Source: Scilla litardierei
Lineage: Eukaryota > Streptophyta > Magnoliopsida > Asparagales > Asparagaceae
Assembly (NCBI GenBank): GCA_030789695.1
Contig: CM061139.1
Coordinates: 198,621,641 to 198,685,640, forward strand
Length of the DNA: 64,000 bases
Direction: 5' to 3'
Part shown: piece after piece, positions 1 to 11,283 of the stretch
Layout of the letters: each line of letters begins with the position of its first letter
Position numbering within the stretch: position 1 is the stretch's first letter
Translations under genes and position numbers: made by a program
Notes under the pieces: model-generated
Databases searched by the model: none
Seen by the model: only the letters and a program-made list of their open reading frames with translations
What the model was told of the DNA's origin: nothing

Positions 1-309
1 GCATTCCTCCAATCTACGCTCTCTTTTGTCTTCCTTGAGAACAAGAAAGAGTTTAGCTTGGGGTTTTTGATGAGTGTTTATTGTATATAGTTTTTCCCTC
101 TTTTTCATGCATGTTTCACGTTGTTTTCTTCGTCATTCCTCTCCGTTTTTGTCGTTTTTATTTTCTCTTTTGCTTTTATGGTCCCTCCTATGTTTTGCAG
201 GAAATATGTGCTGATTAGGGACCATACGGCTAGAATTAAGCGTAAATAGATGAAAGAAGCGAAACCGGGGGATCAAAGTGTTCAAGGGAGAGAAGTTGGT
301 GAAAAACTG

Positions 310-660
310 AGACCCACGTGGTCGTGTTATTCTGATACAAACGGCCGCGTCAAAGAGCCCCAGAACCCAGTTCCACGTGGCCGCATCTAGTTTACCAAAA
401 CGGCCGCGTCGTTGAGGAGAAAGATTGATGACATGCATTCGACGCGGCCCGCGCAACATAAGATGGCGCGGCCGCGTTACTGAAGACCAAACAGCTGCTT
501 GACACGACCGTTTTGAAGCCCATGCAGCTGCTGAAGTACCTAGCGACGCAACCGCGTTGCTGAAGCTTCCGTGCCCCAACTTTACGCAAGGAAATGACGC
601 GACCGCGTCGTTCTCGACGCGGCCGCGCCGAGTGGGTTTTTACTGTTAGCTGGGCGCGAT
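310..660 (+). repeat. Dispersed CGCGGCCGCGT-like motif array in LTR U3
   Basis: About ten variants of a GC-rich partly palindromic motif (consensus near ACGCGGCCGCGTC; variants ACGGCCGCGTC, ACGCGACCGCGTC, ACACGACCGTTTT) occur at irregular spacing just upstream of the TATA box. The same motif type returns at 4770-5270 in the same element. Confidence 0.65.
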
Positions 661-701
661 CTAGGAGCAGTTGGGGGCTATTTTGGTCATTTTGGCGGAT
701 G

Positions 702-709
702 TATAAAAG
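702..709 (+). promoter_or_regulatory. LTR TATA box
   Basis: TATAAAAG lies about 45 bp downstream of the last GC-rich motif and upstream of a C/T-rich leader, as expected for the U3/R boundary of a plant LTR. Confidence 0.55.
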
Positions 710-1750
710 CCCTTCCTCCTCCTTTTGCAAACACATCTCCTCGTATCTGCTGTTTTAGCTATTTTTAGGGTTTTTGGAAGGTTTTGTAAGAGATTCTAAA
801 CTCTTTTATTTTGCATTCTTAGTGTTTTAATTAGTTTCTCTTGTAATATACTAGTTTTATCTAATAGAAATCTTTCTCTTTGATATTGTTGTTGTGTTTT
901 GCCATCTATTGCTTATTGAATCATCATCCAAGGCTTTCATTGCTTACCCAAGGCTCGAAATCTCTTCTAGCTTAATGAGTAGTGAGTAGTTTTCATCTAG
1001 GGCAATGAGTTGAACCGCATTGGATTAGCGCTATATGTTGGATGACTTGATTAACTTAATTGCTGTGCTAAATAAGATTAGGGATACATTAGGATGATTA
1101 TTATAGTCGTAGATTCAACTCCATCCCTTTGGGGCGATCGGGTTGGCCACCGACGAGAGTCGTACCAATCCAGAGATTCAATCCCTACGATGATCCATAC
1201 TATCGGTGTGGCCGACAAGAGTCGGGCGCCGATTAGAGCCCTACTAATGTAGGTCTAATCCCTGAATGCCACTGTGGTCGAGAGGAAGATTGGGGATGTT
1301 CATCGAGCGTAATGCGTCCGATGTACACCGATGCATCGACAAGAGTTGACATCGGTGTAGGTTGAGTAGACCTATCATTGCATCGCGAGAGCGGGGGCAG
1401 GAGATGATGTAAAGAAATACCCTATCATATGTCACAGAGTGGGGGGTAAGGGAATGCCCTTAGGTCACACGACCTGTCCCGAGTCCCAATGAGTTCAACA
1501 ACCGCTTAATTATTAATCTAACCTTAACCTTAGCCCAATGGTGGGGATTCCCCACGCCCTAGAGTCTTTATCTCTTGATTCACCCTCTTTTGTATTTCAT
1601 CAATCAAGCACCGATACGATTGCATAGCATTCAAACAAAGAATTATAAACCGATACTCATTGACCGCCTCCCTGTGTTCGACCCGTAGCTACACACGACC
1701 CATGCATTGCGGTAAATTTATATTAGCTTCACGTGAGCGAACAAGCTTTT

Positions 1751-1768
1751 TGGCGCCGTTGCCGGGGA
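1751..1768 (+). other. Primer binding site, tRNA-Asp type
   Basis: TGGCGCCGTTGCCGGGGA is complementary to the 3' end of plant tRNA-Asp over its first 16 bases. This is the usual primer site of Athila/Tat-type Ty3/gypsy elements. It fixes the element's orientation as plus. Confidence 0.85.
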
Positions 1769-1900
1769 GGCGCAATTTGATATTGGTTTTAGACTTTGTC
1801 GAGAGACTACGTGTTTTTTGTTTATTTTTGTTCATACCTCTCTCTTTCTGTCGTTGATTCTTGGTGCTTTTGACGTTTTTCCTTGGTGTGACTCTTTTGC

Positions 1901-3456
1901 ATGCGCAGGAGATCTCAAGACATCGCGGATTTGCGTCTACTAGACCCAGAGATTGAAGCCGCCGCAAGAAAACTTAACGCCGTCAGGAGAAGAAGACTAG
2001 CTCTTGAATCAATGGCAGAGATACACAACCTAGAGAATGGTCCTAAACCACCGCCTCCACCACCCCTAGATCGCTCTTGGACTCTCCATGCCCATCAATG
2101 GGTCAACATCTAGCATCCAGAGGCCACCGGAGGAGCCCAACAACTTTGGTCTCAAGTCATCCTTGGTGGATTTCATACAGAAGGACCAATTCTCAGATCC
2201 CATATGTAGAACCCGAACGACCATCTTAACAATTTCCTAGATAAGATGTACACACTGAAGATGAATGATGTCACCAACGACGCCATTAAGCTAAGATTAT
2301 TTCCTTTTTCCCTTAGGGATAGGGCAAAAGATTGGCTTAGAAGCCATAGTCCCAACACATTCACCACATAGGACAGTCGCATTTCTAACCAAATATTTTC
2401 CTCCAGGAAAAACATCAAAGATGCGCAATGAGATAACGAACTTCAAGCAACAAGACCGGGAGTCCTTGTATGAGGCTTGGGAAAGGTTTAAGGACCTTCA
2501 ACAAATTTACCCGCACCACGACGTAACCGATTGGTTGCTTATCCAATCCTTCTACAATGGTTTGACACCGCCAGTGAGGATGTCAATTGATGCGGCCGCT
2601 AATGGGGCCATCATGAGCAAGACCCCGACCGAGGCGAAGAAATTATTAGAAGATATGGCGGCCAACAATGATTCCTGGAGTAATAAGAGGAGCACCCCCG
2701 TGAGGGGAGGTAAGTATGATGTTGACGAGATATCACTACTCTCTGCTAAATTTGATGCCTTAGCTAAACAACTCTCTCTTAATGGGCTCGGTGCTGCTAA
2801 TCCGCATACGATGGCAATTTATGAAGCTTGTGGTGTGCAAGGGCACCAGGTGATTGAATGTCCTACATCCATGGTAGCACCTCCGGGCATGAGTATCGAG
2901 CAAACCAATGCCCTATATGGAAGCAACCTGAGGGCGCCAAACAACCCGTACTCCGGTACATACAATCAGGGGTAGAAGAATCACCCGAACTTTTCCTACC
3001 GGACTCCAGGTTTGCCAGCTCCCCCACTGTACCCTCAGCAGCCCCAAGAATTTCAGCCTCCATCTCCTCAGAGACAATTTCAGAACTTCAACCAGAGGCC
3101 TCCCATAAATGCATCCCGTCCAAAAATCTAGCCTGGAGATGTTGATCGAGAGTCACATTCGGACTCAAGGGCAGAGAAATGGCTACTTCCAATACTCGAT
3201 CCAACAACTCATGACGACGACGCAACAACTTGCGTCTACGACGCAACAACTTGCGTCGGGGCAGAAGTCCATGGAGACTACTATGGCGCAGATGGCGCAA
3301 TAGCTTTCCCAGCTATCCAAGGCACAAGGCAAGTTACCGGGGCAAACAGAGGAGAACCCCCCGCGGGTACGTGAATGCGATCACATTAAGGAGCGGGAAG
3401 AAATTTGAAGTCCCCGCCATGCCCGTCATGGAGAAGGAAGCTGGAGTAGAAGAGTA
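1901..3456 (+). pseudogene. Athila-type gag, broken
   Basis: The frame opens at 1901 with a basic N-terminus and a proline run (about residues 50-56), then meets a stop near 2111. Coding continues in other frames: a segment with YTLKMNDVTNDAIKLRLFPF and RDRAKDWLRSH near 2247-2345, then RNEITNFKQQDRESLYEAWE from 2424, which is the core of the retrotransposon gag domain. A degenerate zinc knuckle (CGVQGHQVIEC) lies near 2830-2862. After a stop at 2973 (TGG to TAG) the proline/glutamine-rich tail continues to 3120, and the conserved VNAITLRSGK block is near 3373. At least three stops and two frameshifts are visible. Gag would have packaged element RNA; this copy cannot. Confidence 0.8.
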
Positions 3457-3594
3457 AGCTCGCATTGAGCTTGAATCTGGGAATGAGAAGGAAACTAAGC
3501 GTGATGTAGAGCCTCCGCAATATTGACCCTCCAAGGAGAAGCAAGTAGAGAATGAGCAAGGGAAGCCCGCTGAAGAGCCTCCCAGAACCTATGC

Positions 3595-4460
3595 GCCAAG
3601 AATTCATTTCCTGTCGAGATTGGCGAGGGCCAAGTTGGACGAGAAGTATGTAAAGTTCTTCGAGTTCCCGAAGCAGCTGAACATTTCCATCCCCTTCCTC
3701 GACGCGATTTTGGAAATACCCATCTACGCTAAGTTCTTGAAGGAAATAATCACCAAGGGCGGAAGACAGGAGAAAGTGATGCTCTCCGTGGAATGCATCG
3801 CCATTATTCAAAAGTAAGCGGTTGAAAAGCTCGATAATCCAGGGAGCTTCTCCATTCCATGCGCTATTGGAAACTTAGAGATTAAGAGCGCACTATGCAA
3901 CTTGGGGGCGAGCGTCAGCTTGATGCCCATCGGGATATGCGAGAAGCTAAATCTGGTAGAGCTCCAACCGACAAACATGTCGCTCTAATTAGCAGACCGT
4001 TCAGTGAAGTACCCATGTGTGTGGTAGAGGACGTGCCGGTGAAGATAGGGAAAATTTTGGTCCCGTGTGACTTCGTCATAATGGACATGCTGGAAGACAC
4101 GCGCACCCCGATCATCCTCGGCCGACCTTTCCTAGCCACGAGAGGTGTGCTAATAGACGTGAAATGAGGGAAGCTTTCCCTAAATGTTGGACGGGAGAAG
4201 TCAAGTTTGACCTTAAGAAGTCAATGAGAAATTTCACGGGGAATGATCGTATGGACCAAGTGGATCTCCTCGAGGAAGCAATCGAGGGAACCGACTTGAA
4301 GGGGCTATTTCAGAGCGACAACATGGAGCCCCCTATCGGAAGAGAGGCCAAACTGAAGGAAGTGACGATGAAGGAGGAGTACGAGGAAGCCTCCAAGGGA
4401 AAGCTTCAAGAGAAGCCGCCACGATCACACCTGCTAGACCCAATGGAGGTGAGGAATTAA
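3595..4460 (+). pseudogene. Athila-type aspartic protease region, broken
   Basis: The segment YAPRIHFLSRLARAKLDEKY from 3592 leads into the retropepsin domain. Around 3889-3930 the flap and active-site block reads ALCNLGASVSLMP, where the family normally has ALCDLGASVSLMP. The catalytic aspartate codon is thus AAC at 3899-3901. The conserved downstream block IILGRPFLATRGVLIDVK is at 4111-4164. Stops interrupt the frame at about 3815 and 3990, and a frameshift follows. The protease would mature Gag-Pol; loss of the aspartate alone would inactivate it. Confidence 0.8.
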
Positions 4461-4539
4461 GGAGAGAGGCATCCGGAGCTGAATGTGCAGAACAACCATG
4501 GAGACGAGCACACCCAGCACTCCTCCACCCTAAAACCGC

Positions 4540-4617
4540 CATGACGACATCAACTTAGGGAGTCGAACTCAAGACTTAAAACGAGCGCTTCTTGCGAAGC
4601 AACCCAAGCGTTTTTAA
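4540..4617 (+). pseudogene. Athila pol C-terminal tail after an internal deletion
   Basis: Twenty-five codons starting HDDINLGSRTQDLKRALL and ending AKQPKRF then TAA match the usual extreme C-terminus of Athila-type pol. Directly upstream (4461-4539) is short unalignable sequence, and before that the region just after the protease. Reverse transcriptase, RNaseH and integrase, normally over 2.5 kb, are therefore deleted. Confidence 0.65.
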
Positions 4618-4769
4618 TTTACTATTCACATTTGGATTTTGATCTTTGTTTTAGTCTAGGTTAACCTATATTTTCATTTTGGAATAACCCTGAAAACTCA
4701 AAGAAATTAACTAAGTGTTTGAATGTAGGAGGAAGAAGAATAGCTTGGGGAAGGAGCTCTCAAACGGCT

Positions 4770-5270
4770 ATGTGGTCCCAACCCACACGGTCGCGTGGAG
4801 GATAAAAGGAAAGGAAAGGAAGATGGCTGGGAAACAAACGATGCGCCCGCGTGGAATACGCACGAACGGTCGTGTCGAGAGAGGGATAATCCTTAGTTCA
4901 ATCTTTCAATTCCACACGGTCACGTCGCCTAGTCGACGCGGCCGCGTATCTTTCTGTAAATTCTAGCCCAAAATCCACTTCCTACAGAGCTTTCGCGACC
5001 GTGTCGTTTCAATCGACGCAGCCGCGTCAATCCCCATCTTTAACCCAATTTTCGCGCCCATGCCGTTTCACACGACGCGACCGCGTCGATCTCCATTTTT
5101 GGACCAATCGACACGGCCGTTTTAATCTAATTGATGCGGCACACGAATATCTCTGTTTCCCAAGGCCAAAAATCCCAACTTTCGTAGAGCTTTTGCGGAC
5201 GTGTCGATCCTTTTTTTGGCCCAATCGACGCGGCCACTTTGTTTCTTTTTACATGGCCCGTGTCGCCTGC
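4770..5270 (+). repeat. Second GC-rich motif array, internal to the Athila element
   Basis: At least twelve variants of GACGCGGCCGCGTC, ACGCGACCGCGTCG and ACACGGTCGCGT occur here, matching the motif type of the LTR array at 310-660. They are followed by a TATA-like TTTTTATACCC at 5269-5279, a C/T-rich leader, and then the ORF1-like frame. The layout copies that of the LTR promoter. Confidence 0.55.
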
Positions 5271-5729
5271 CTTTTTATACCCACAACCCCCAAACGGCCC
5301 GACTCGAGCTCGTTGTTCTCGAAACGGTTCGTATTCTCTTCTTCTCTCTGACTCGATCTCCCTCCAACCCACTTCAAATCCACCCCAACCCTCCCAAATG
5401 CTCCACCAACTCCCCTCCTCCACCTGAAACCCCCTCCGCCCCATCTCCCACTCGACCCGACCGATCGAAAGAAACCCTAAGGGCCGATTTTGGGGGTTCG
5501 GTAACTCAAGCTCGACGCAGCCGGCATGAGTACGGTGGCTGGCTCGGGAACAACTTGGGGGAGTCTACTCTCAGCAGTGGTGAGATCGATTTCAGCACAG
5601 GTCTTCAGCTTTGGTAATTTCGTTCCACAACTCATCAATTTTCACAAAATTTGTTGTTGAAATCACTCGAAATTTGCGTGAGTCTACACACACGTCACTT
5701 CATTCATCTGCATAACTCACTCTAAGAGA

Positions 5730-6265
5730 GCGCAAGAAGAAGGCTACCACAACTGGCCCCACCCAAGGTAAGGGCAAACGTCGTAAGACGAAGGCTTTTC
5801 AAGCCGAAGTTGCCCGAGCCCAAGCCATTTCTGAAAGGGGATGCACACCTCTTCCTGCCCCTCAAGTCGACACTCTAGGAATTAATTTCATGAGTAAGGA
5901 CGAGCACACCAAATTCCTATCACTTAGCTCCATACCTATCGTGCCTAACAAATTCACGAGCGTCACCGCTCTCTTTGCACTAGGTCTACTAGTTGTGGTC
6001 AGCACCCTCCTCCGAAACATCGGGTGGGAGGAATTCCTAGAGTGTGAGGCTAGGACCTATATGAGTCTCACTTTGGAGTTCCTTTCCACGTCCAGATTGC
6101 ATCCTTCATGCTTTTCTAATTTTCGCATCATGAACAAGGAGTACAGTTTGTCCAAGGACTCATTGAACATACTCTTTAAGTGGCCCAGAGCTATAGAACC
6201 AGAGGCACGCCACTACAATTGCCCCTATCCCCTGAGTATGATGCAAATGATTTCTGGGTTAGAAT
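5730..6265 (+). pseudogene. Athila ORF1-like protein, 3'-truncated
   Basis: The frame reads from a lysine/arginine-rich stretch near 5732 through EHTKFLSLSSIPIVPNKFTS, NIGWEEFLE and ARTYMSLTLEFLSTS to LSKDSLNILFKWP. It resembles the family known as Arabidopsis retrotransposon ORF-1, found downstream of pol in Athila elements and of uncertain function. A frameshift near 6205-6240 moves the coding from one frame to the overlapping one (PEYDANDFWVRI). The frame is then cut at 6265 by the copia LTR. It lies about 450 bp downstream of the internal GC-rich array. Confidence 0.65.
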
Positions 6266-7643
6266 TGTAGGAGAATATGTGCACATAAGGCAATTTATCC
6301 TAGATATACGTCTTGTTCATACTGTATATGGTACGTATTGTTCTAAGTATAAAATCGTTCGTATTAATATACTTAGATAATATCCATAGACTTATAGTTA
6401 GGTCCTTACGTATCTAGATGAGATCCCGATTATGAGTAAGTAAGCGACCGAATATAAAACATAAGTCTTAAACGGTTCATGGTCATAGATATGTCGAGAA
6501 CTGGATATCGACACATCGGATAGGCCATTGTGTCTTAGTCTTACATTAGGGTAATGATGATCTCATAGTCATTCGACTTGGTGAAGTCGGAGACGAGACA
6601 CAGGTGCTCATTGGAGAATGAGTTCACTGAACGACCTCTTAAGAGTTATTAAATGGTTAACTTTAACTGAACTGTCTTTAATAACTCTAGGGTGATGATA
6701 GGATAGCTGGTCCTTAAGACCTGAAGTCGTTTGTACAAACCTGTGAGTGAACGGTGTGGCTTAGACCTATGATCTAGCTTCGAGGCTAGGCCTGCTGAAA
6801 GATCTTAGGTTGAGCTGCACCCGAAGCTCTCGAGGCGAGTAGATGACTAAGATGGGATTCGTCACTTCCGTTAAAGGGAAGTTAGTGTTACAGGCTCAGT
6901 ACGGTCTTTATGTTAATCCTCGGCCGGGGTGCGTTGTAAGAAGTACAACGCGTATACAATAAAGACCGCCGTATACTGACCAATGTTGTCTAATAGGGTT
7001 GACAGTAAACCATACCCTAGGCCAACAAGAACACAGTCTTGACGAAGGGACTACGACTAATGAAGTTCATCACTGACACATCCAATGTAAACCCAATGAT
7101 ACTTTTGTCAAAGGGTCGATCACGTTATGATGATTCTGAAACATGGACGACAGCTACTGCTCGTAGTGACCGTCGTCTAGGGGTTCCGAGCCCCAACCTG
7201 TAGTAAGGTCAGGCTGTAGGGTCTCACACCGAGTAGTGTTCGTGTCTTAGTAATAGGAAGATTAAATTGAGAGAAAATCATTTGATGATATTCACAAGTC
7301 AAGTTGTGAAAGTTAGTCGCAATAGCAATAGGGACAAATGTTGCATTTGATGCAAACTATGATTAAACGTGTCGTAAATTGATTACGACAAATTTAGTAG
7401 GAACAAACATGTTGGAAAGGGTTACCTGAATGACGCGATCGTCCCGGTCTAAACACAGGTTCAAACCGTGTCCAAATCGGAGCTCAAATGAGCCCGGAAA
7501 CGCAAAAATGGTCCAATGAGAAGTAGGTGAGACCCACTGGGCTAAAAAGCCCATAGGCAAGGCAAACGGGCGCAGCCCGCTGGCGGCAGCGGGTGCACGC
7601 CCGCTGCTTGCAGCGGGCGTGCCGCCCGCCTTAGCCTCCTTGG

Positions 7644-7679
7644 GCGGGCGCGCCCGCTAAGCTTAGCGGGCGCGCCCGC
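7644..7679. repeat. Perfect 36-bp palindrome, GC-rich
   Basis: The sequence GCGGGCGCGCCCGCTAAG followed by its exact reverse complement forms a perfect 36-bp dyad. It sits in a run of GGGCG/CGCCC repeats (7565-7680) inside the U3 of the copia LTR, about 330 bp upstream of the TATA box. Confidence 0.85.
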
Positions 7680-8009
7680 AACTTAAGTCATTTAGGGTTT
7701 TTTTAGAAACCCCAAATGACGGCTACGGATTTTGACAAATTGCTAAACTTTGAGCAATTGTTTGAGGGGTCAAACGAAGTCGAAATTCGTCGCCGTCGGT
7801 TCCTACGCGTTCACCATTCGAAGCTTTTCGAATAAATAGCTTGTTTGGTGTCTGAAGTTTAATGTGTAAAGAGAATTAATTAATCAAAGTTAGCCTTTAT
7901 GAAAAGCTCACTTTAACTTGAAATTAAGCCAGATTGGCTTAATTGATTTTTTCTCCCTCTTGCGGAATGTCCCACATTGCTCGCAACGAGAGATTGAGTG
8001 CCGACTCCC

Positions 8010-8019
8010 TATATAAATA
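8010..8019 (+). promoter_or_regulatory. Copia LTR TATA box
   Basis: TATATAAATA lies about 600 bp before the LTR end, giving a short R/U5 part. It follows the AT-rich end of U3 and precedes a C/T-rich leader. Confidence 0.65.
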
Positions 8020-8623
8020 GAGGTGCACTCTCCTCGTTGAAAAACACACCAAGCCATCGATCGAGTAGCTCCAGATTTTTAGAGCAAGCTCGATCGGCGA
8101 CTAAATCCTCTCTCTCTCTTCCTGTTCTCCGGAGTAGTCCTAGCAAGACTACGAAGAGGGTTTGGATTCTTGATCCGGACGTCTAAGACGCGGGTTCTTC
8201 TCAAGTGAAACTTTCTACCGCGTGTGATCGGCTCGGAGGCGAAAGTCAGCTCGGGCGGATCGGTGCAAGGGTGCGAGGAGGCTTAGGCGGTTCGAGTCAA
8301 GGCGGCTCGGCTACAAGGAGCTTCTGAAGACGGTGCGGTACATCTTGCCTGCTCCAGGGCCAAGATTCCGGGTGTGTGCTTAAGTAATTTGTAGTGTAGA
8401 TTTAATTAGCTGCTTTAGAGTAGATCCCTCTTGGGGTGGTCAGATCCACCCCAAGTTGGCATAGATCGGGCTAGGTTCTGGCTCCCCAGAGCCTAGCTAA
8501 ATAGTTTAGCTAGTCTGGAAATTTTGAATTTCTGTTTTCCGCTGCGCATTCGTGCCTCTGTGGTCCGTCCGACTTAGGACGGACACAGATCCTAGCTCTG
8601 GGGGTCCGCCAAAACCCCAACAG

Positions 8624-8636
8624 TGGTATCAGAGCC
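8624..8636 (+). other. Primer binding site, initiator tRNA-Met
   Basis: TGGTATCAGAGCC is the standard Ty1/copia primer site, complementary to the 3' end of initiator tRNA-Met. It sits one base after the LTR end. Confidence 0.9.
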
Positions 8637-10512
8637 ACGGTTATGCATGTTGATCTTTTAAGCGTTATTTTAAATCTTTAAAATTGCTTAAGTTTTAACA
8701 TACAAACTATTTTTTGGAACAGTTTTAAAATATTGTTTTGTGTTTAAAAAATTTTTTTTAACAACACGAAATTTTAGGACTATTTATTTTATGCGATAAA
8801 TTTTAAATAGGTCACCAATGTTTAAATACTTTATAAATGTTTTTTTGGGTATTTAATGTTTATGTAACTTTATAGAAAAATTTTCTTTGAAATTTAAATT
8901 TTCTTTAGTTACATAAAAGTTAGAAATCTTTAAAAACTTTGTTTGAAAGCTTCTAAAACGATTTCTAAAAGATTTTTAAAAGAGTTTTAAAATTGTTTTA
9001 AAAATATGTAAATAATAGAAATACTTTATTTTCATGAGATGAAACATAAACTAGTTTCTTTTTACGTAGATGTTTCTAAAATTATTTATGTGATATTTTA
9101 ATTTTAGAAATATGATTAAAAATCTTTTAAAGCCTAGGTTTAAAATTATTTGATAATTTTATACGCCCTAGTTTTATGCGATGAAATTCCTTTTATGGCT
9201 TTAAATTTTAATCTTTAATTTTAAATGTTAAAATTTAGATTTGCATGTTTTTATTATGTAGATAATCTAAACTTGCAAATACGCATGTATGTCACAAAAT
9301 GAAACTTTATTTATGTTGATAAATTAGTTTTTTTTAATGGACATGTGAACCTTATTAGGTTAGCCATTAAATGTTTAAAAATTTTATGAGATGAAATTTT
9401 ATAAACTAGTGACATGTTATATTTGACAAAACAAAACAACATCAAAACCTAATACCAGATTAGGGTTGTCCCTTTGTTTGTAAATCATTTCTAATAAATC
9501 GTTTAATTAATGATTTTCACAAAAGACTAATTTTGATAATGTTGAATTGTTTTATAAAATCCTAATTAGATTGGGATAGCACGTTGAACGAATAGACCTT
9601 ATAGTTGATAAGGACTTAATAAAAATTGTTCAACCAATCCATAAAATTTCGAATTTTAGGATCCACTAGTTGATAAGGATTAACTAGTCTTCTTAATTAA
9701 AAGCCATTTAGTTGTTTGGAAAACATAGAATTGATGAAAACTCCTTTAATGGATCATGATGTCGGTCAATGTGCTTGACTAAGTTTGCTGGACCAACCTA
9801 GCTAGACTGGGTAACAAGTGGTCCTGTCTTAGTCAATTCCCTGGCCGCGTCCGATGGACCGCAAGGAGTCGATTCATGACTATGTAAGTCCATCGACTAT
9901 ACCTAAGTCAATACGATAATAATCTTGTTCAAGATAAATCGTAGCCCTCCTTGTTTTAGGAGTTGGAAACTGTAAGAAACATGTTACGGTTGTTGAGCTA
10001 CACTCAAGCCGTGATATGTCAATCTTATAGGAACCGATTTCTTGATTGACATCTTGACCTGACTGAAACTGTTGTCTCATCCTTCGAGCATCGGCGTAAG
10101 TCTAACCAAGAATGTAGTCTAAGTCCTGACCCAAACTGACGTGTCGTGCCTACACCGAGCGGCGGGGCAAGTCAGGCTAGACATGAAAACAAGGGACCGA
10201 CTAGGCTAGCCATTGTGATCCGGTTGAGCACACTCATGATCACAAATGACTAGGGGTAAAAATCGATAGGGAATCATAGTTAATATGATTGACGACGAGT
10301 TCGTCTATCGACTGCAGAGTCGGACAACTTGTTGAGATACACTCAAGGTTGTCAGACTCAGGGTAGTCGGATCCCTCTCTCACAAATGTTATTTTATAAT
10401 AAATCGTTTATTATTATGGCTTTAATAAATTTAGTGGGAGAATATAGTTTTATAAAAACCATTAAAACTATACTACGAACTAATACTGACTAAAGTATCT
10501 ATAAAATGTAGA
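8637..10512 (+). other. AT-rich untranslated leader of the copia element
   Basis: Between primer site and gag there are 1.9 kb rich in A/T runs (8640-9700), with stops in all frames. No gene, tRNA or strong secondary feature is seen. Confidence 0.6.
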
Positions 10513-11283
10513 ATGGATTCGGGACTTAGATATATGGTTGAGAAGAACGTGCTGGATGGAACGAACTACAAAGACTGGCTTAGGAACATCAAGTTGGTCC
10601 TTTCCCTTGCCGGAATATGATACGTACTGTTCGAGGACGCTCCGGATAAGCCCGAAGAAGATTCAACCTTCGAGGAAAAAGAAGCCTACAAATTGTACCA
10701 GAGGGATGCAGAGAAGGCCAGGTGCCTTACTCTGGCTTCGATGACCAACGAGTTGCAGAGGAAGCATGACCATATGGATGTTCAAAGCATGCTCCTCAAC
10801 GCACAAGAGTTGTACGGCAAGCGATCTCGAGCTGCCAAGTTCGAAGCCACCAGCAACCTCTGGGGCACCAAGATGGGGACGGAGCCCGTACAGGATCATG
10901 TTATCAAGATGATCGGGTACATGGAGGATGCCACCCAGTTAGGATTTGTCTTGGACAATGAGATGTCCACAGACATTATCCTAAAGTCTTTAACTCCTGA
11001 GTTTAAGCCCTTTATCACTGGTTTTATAATGAACAGCCTTGACACGGATCTTCCTGGTCTCTTCAATATGCTTAGGCAGTTTGAGGAGATTGAGAAGAAG
11101 CCGACTGCACTGGTTGTTGGCTCTGCTTCTTCCGACCAGCCGAAAGGCAATGGTAAGAAGAGGCAGGTCCCGCAACCTGCGAAGGCGAAGAAAGGGAAGA
11201 AAAAGACTAAAGGGGCCCCGTTGAAATCTGAGTGCTTCCATTGCCACAAGATTGGCCACTGGAAGAGGAACTGTAAGATCTAA
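10513..11283 (+). pseudogene. Copia gag with one in-frame stop
   Basis: The ATG at 10513 opens MDSGLRYMVEKNVLDGTNYK, the conserved copia gag start (target-binding YxxW-like DWLRNIKLVLSLAGI). A TGA at 10618-10620 replaces a sense codon, and the same frame then runs on to 11283. The gag-polypeptide (UBN2-type) domain is followed by a lysine-rich linker and a CCHC zinc knuckle CFHCHKIGHWKRNC near 11234-11275. It would form the particle coat. A single stop and an otherwise open frame suggest a fairly recent loss. Downstream protease and integrase are cut off. Confidence 0.85.

Larger units (their letters stand above)
1..1743 (+). repeat. 5' LTR (3' portion) of the Athila-type element
   Basis: The LTR is placed by the primer site that follows at 1751 and by a TATA box at 702-709. 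It ends in CA at 1742-1743, eight bases before the primer site. It holds a GC-rich motif array upstream of the TATA box and a 1.0-kb stretch downstream of it with no long coding frame. Short repeats around 1130-1400 (ACGAGAGTCG / ACAAGAGTCG) are diverged. The left boundary was not found. Confidence 0.6.
1..6265 (+). mobile_element. Decayed Athila-type Ty3/gypsy LTR retrotransposon, truncated
   Basis: The order is LTR end, tRNA-Asp primer site, gag, retropepsin, pol C-terminal tail, non-coding spacer with a GC-rich array, then an ORF1-like frame. This order is typical of the Athila lineage. Reverse transcriptase, RNaseH and integrase are missing, and every reading frame carries stops or frameshifts, so the copy is dead. 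The right end is cut at 6265 by a copia LTR. The start of the 5' LTR lies outside the window or near its edge, and no 3' LTR is seen. Confidence 0.8.
6266..8622 (+). repeat. Copia 5' LTR (2357 bp)
   Basis: It starts TGTAGGAGAATA, ends CCCCAACA, and is followed two bases later by the primer site. It holds a TATA box at 8010-8019 and a GC-rich palindromic block near 7565-7680. Such a long LTR fits Angela-like copia lineages, but the lineage was not established. Confidence 0.75.

Noticed and set aside
5001..5617. Overlapping Pro/Ser/Arg-rich frames on both strands
   Set aside because: They arise from the GC-rich motif array and leader; no protein family is recognised and no frame is favoured.
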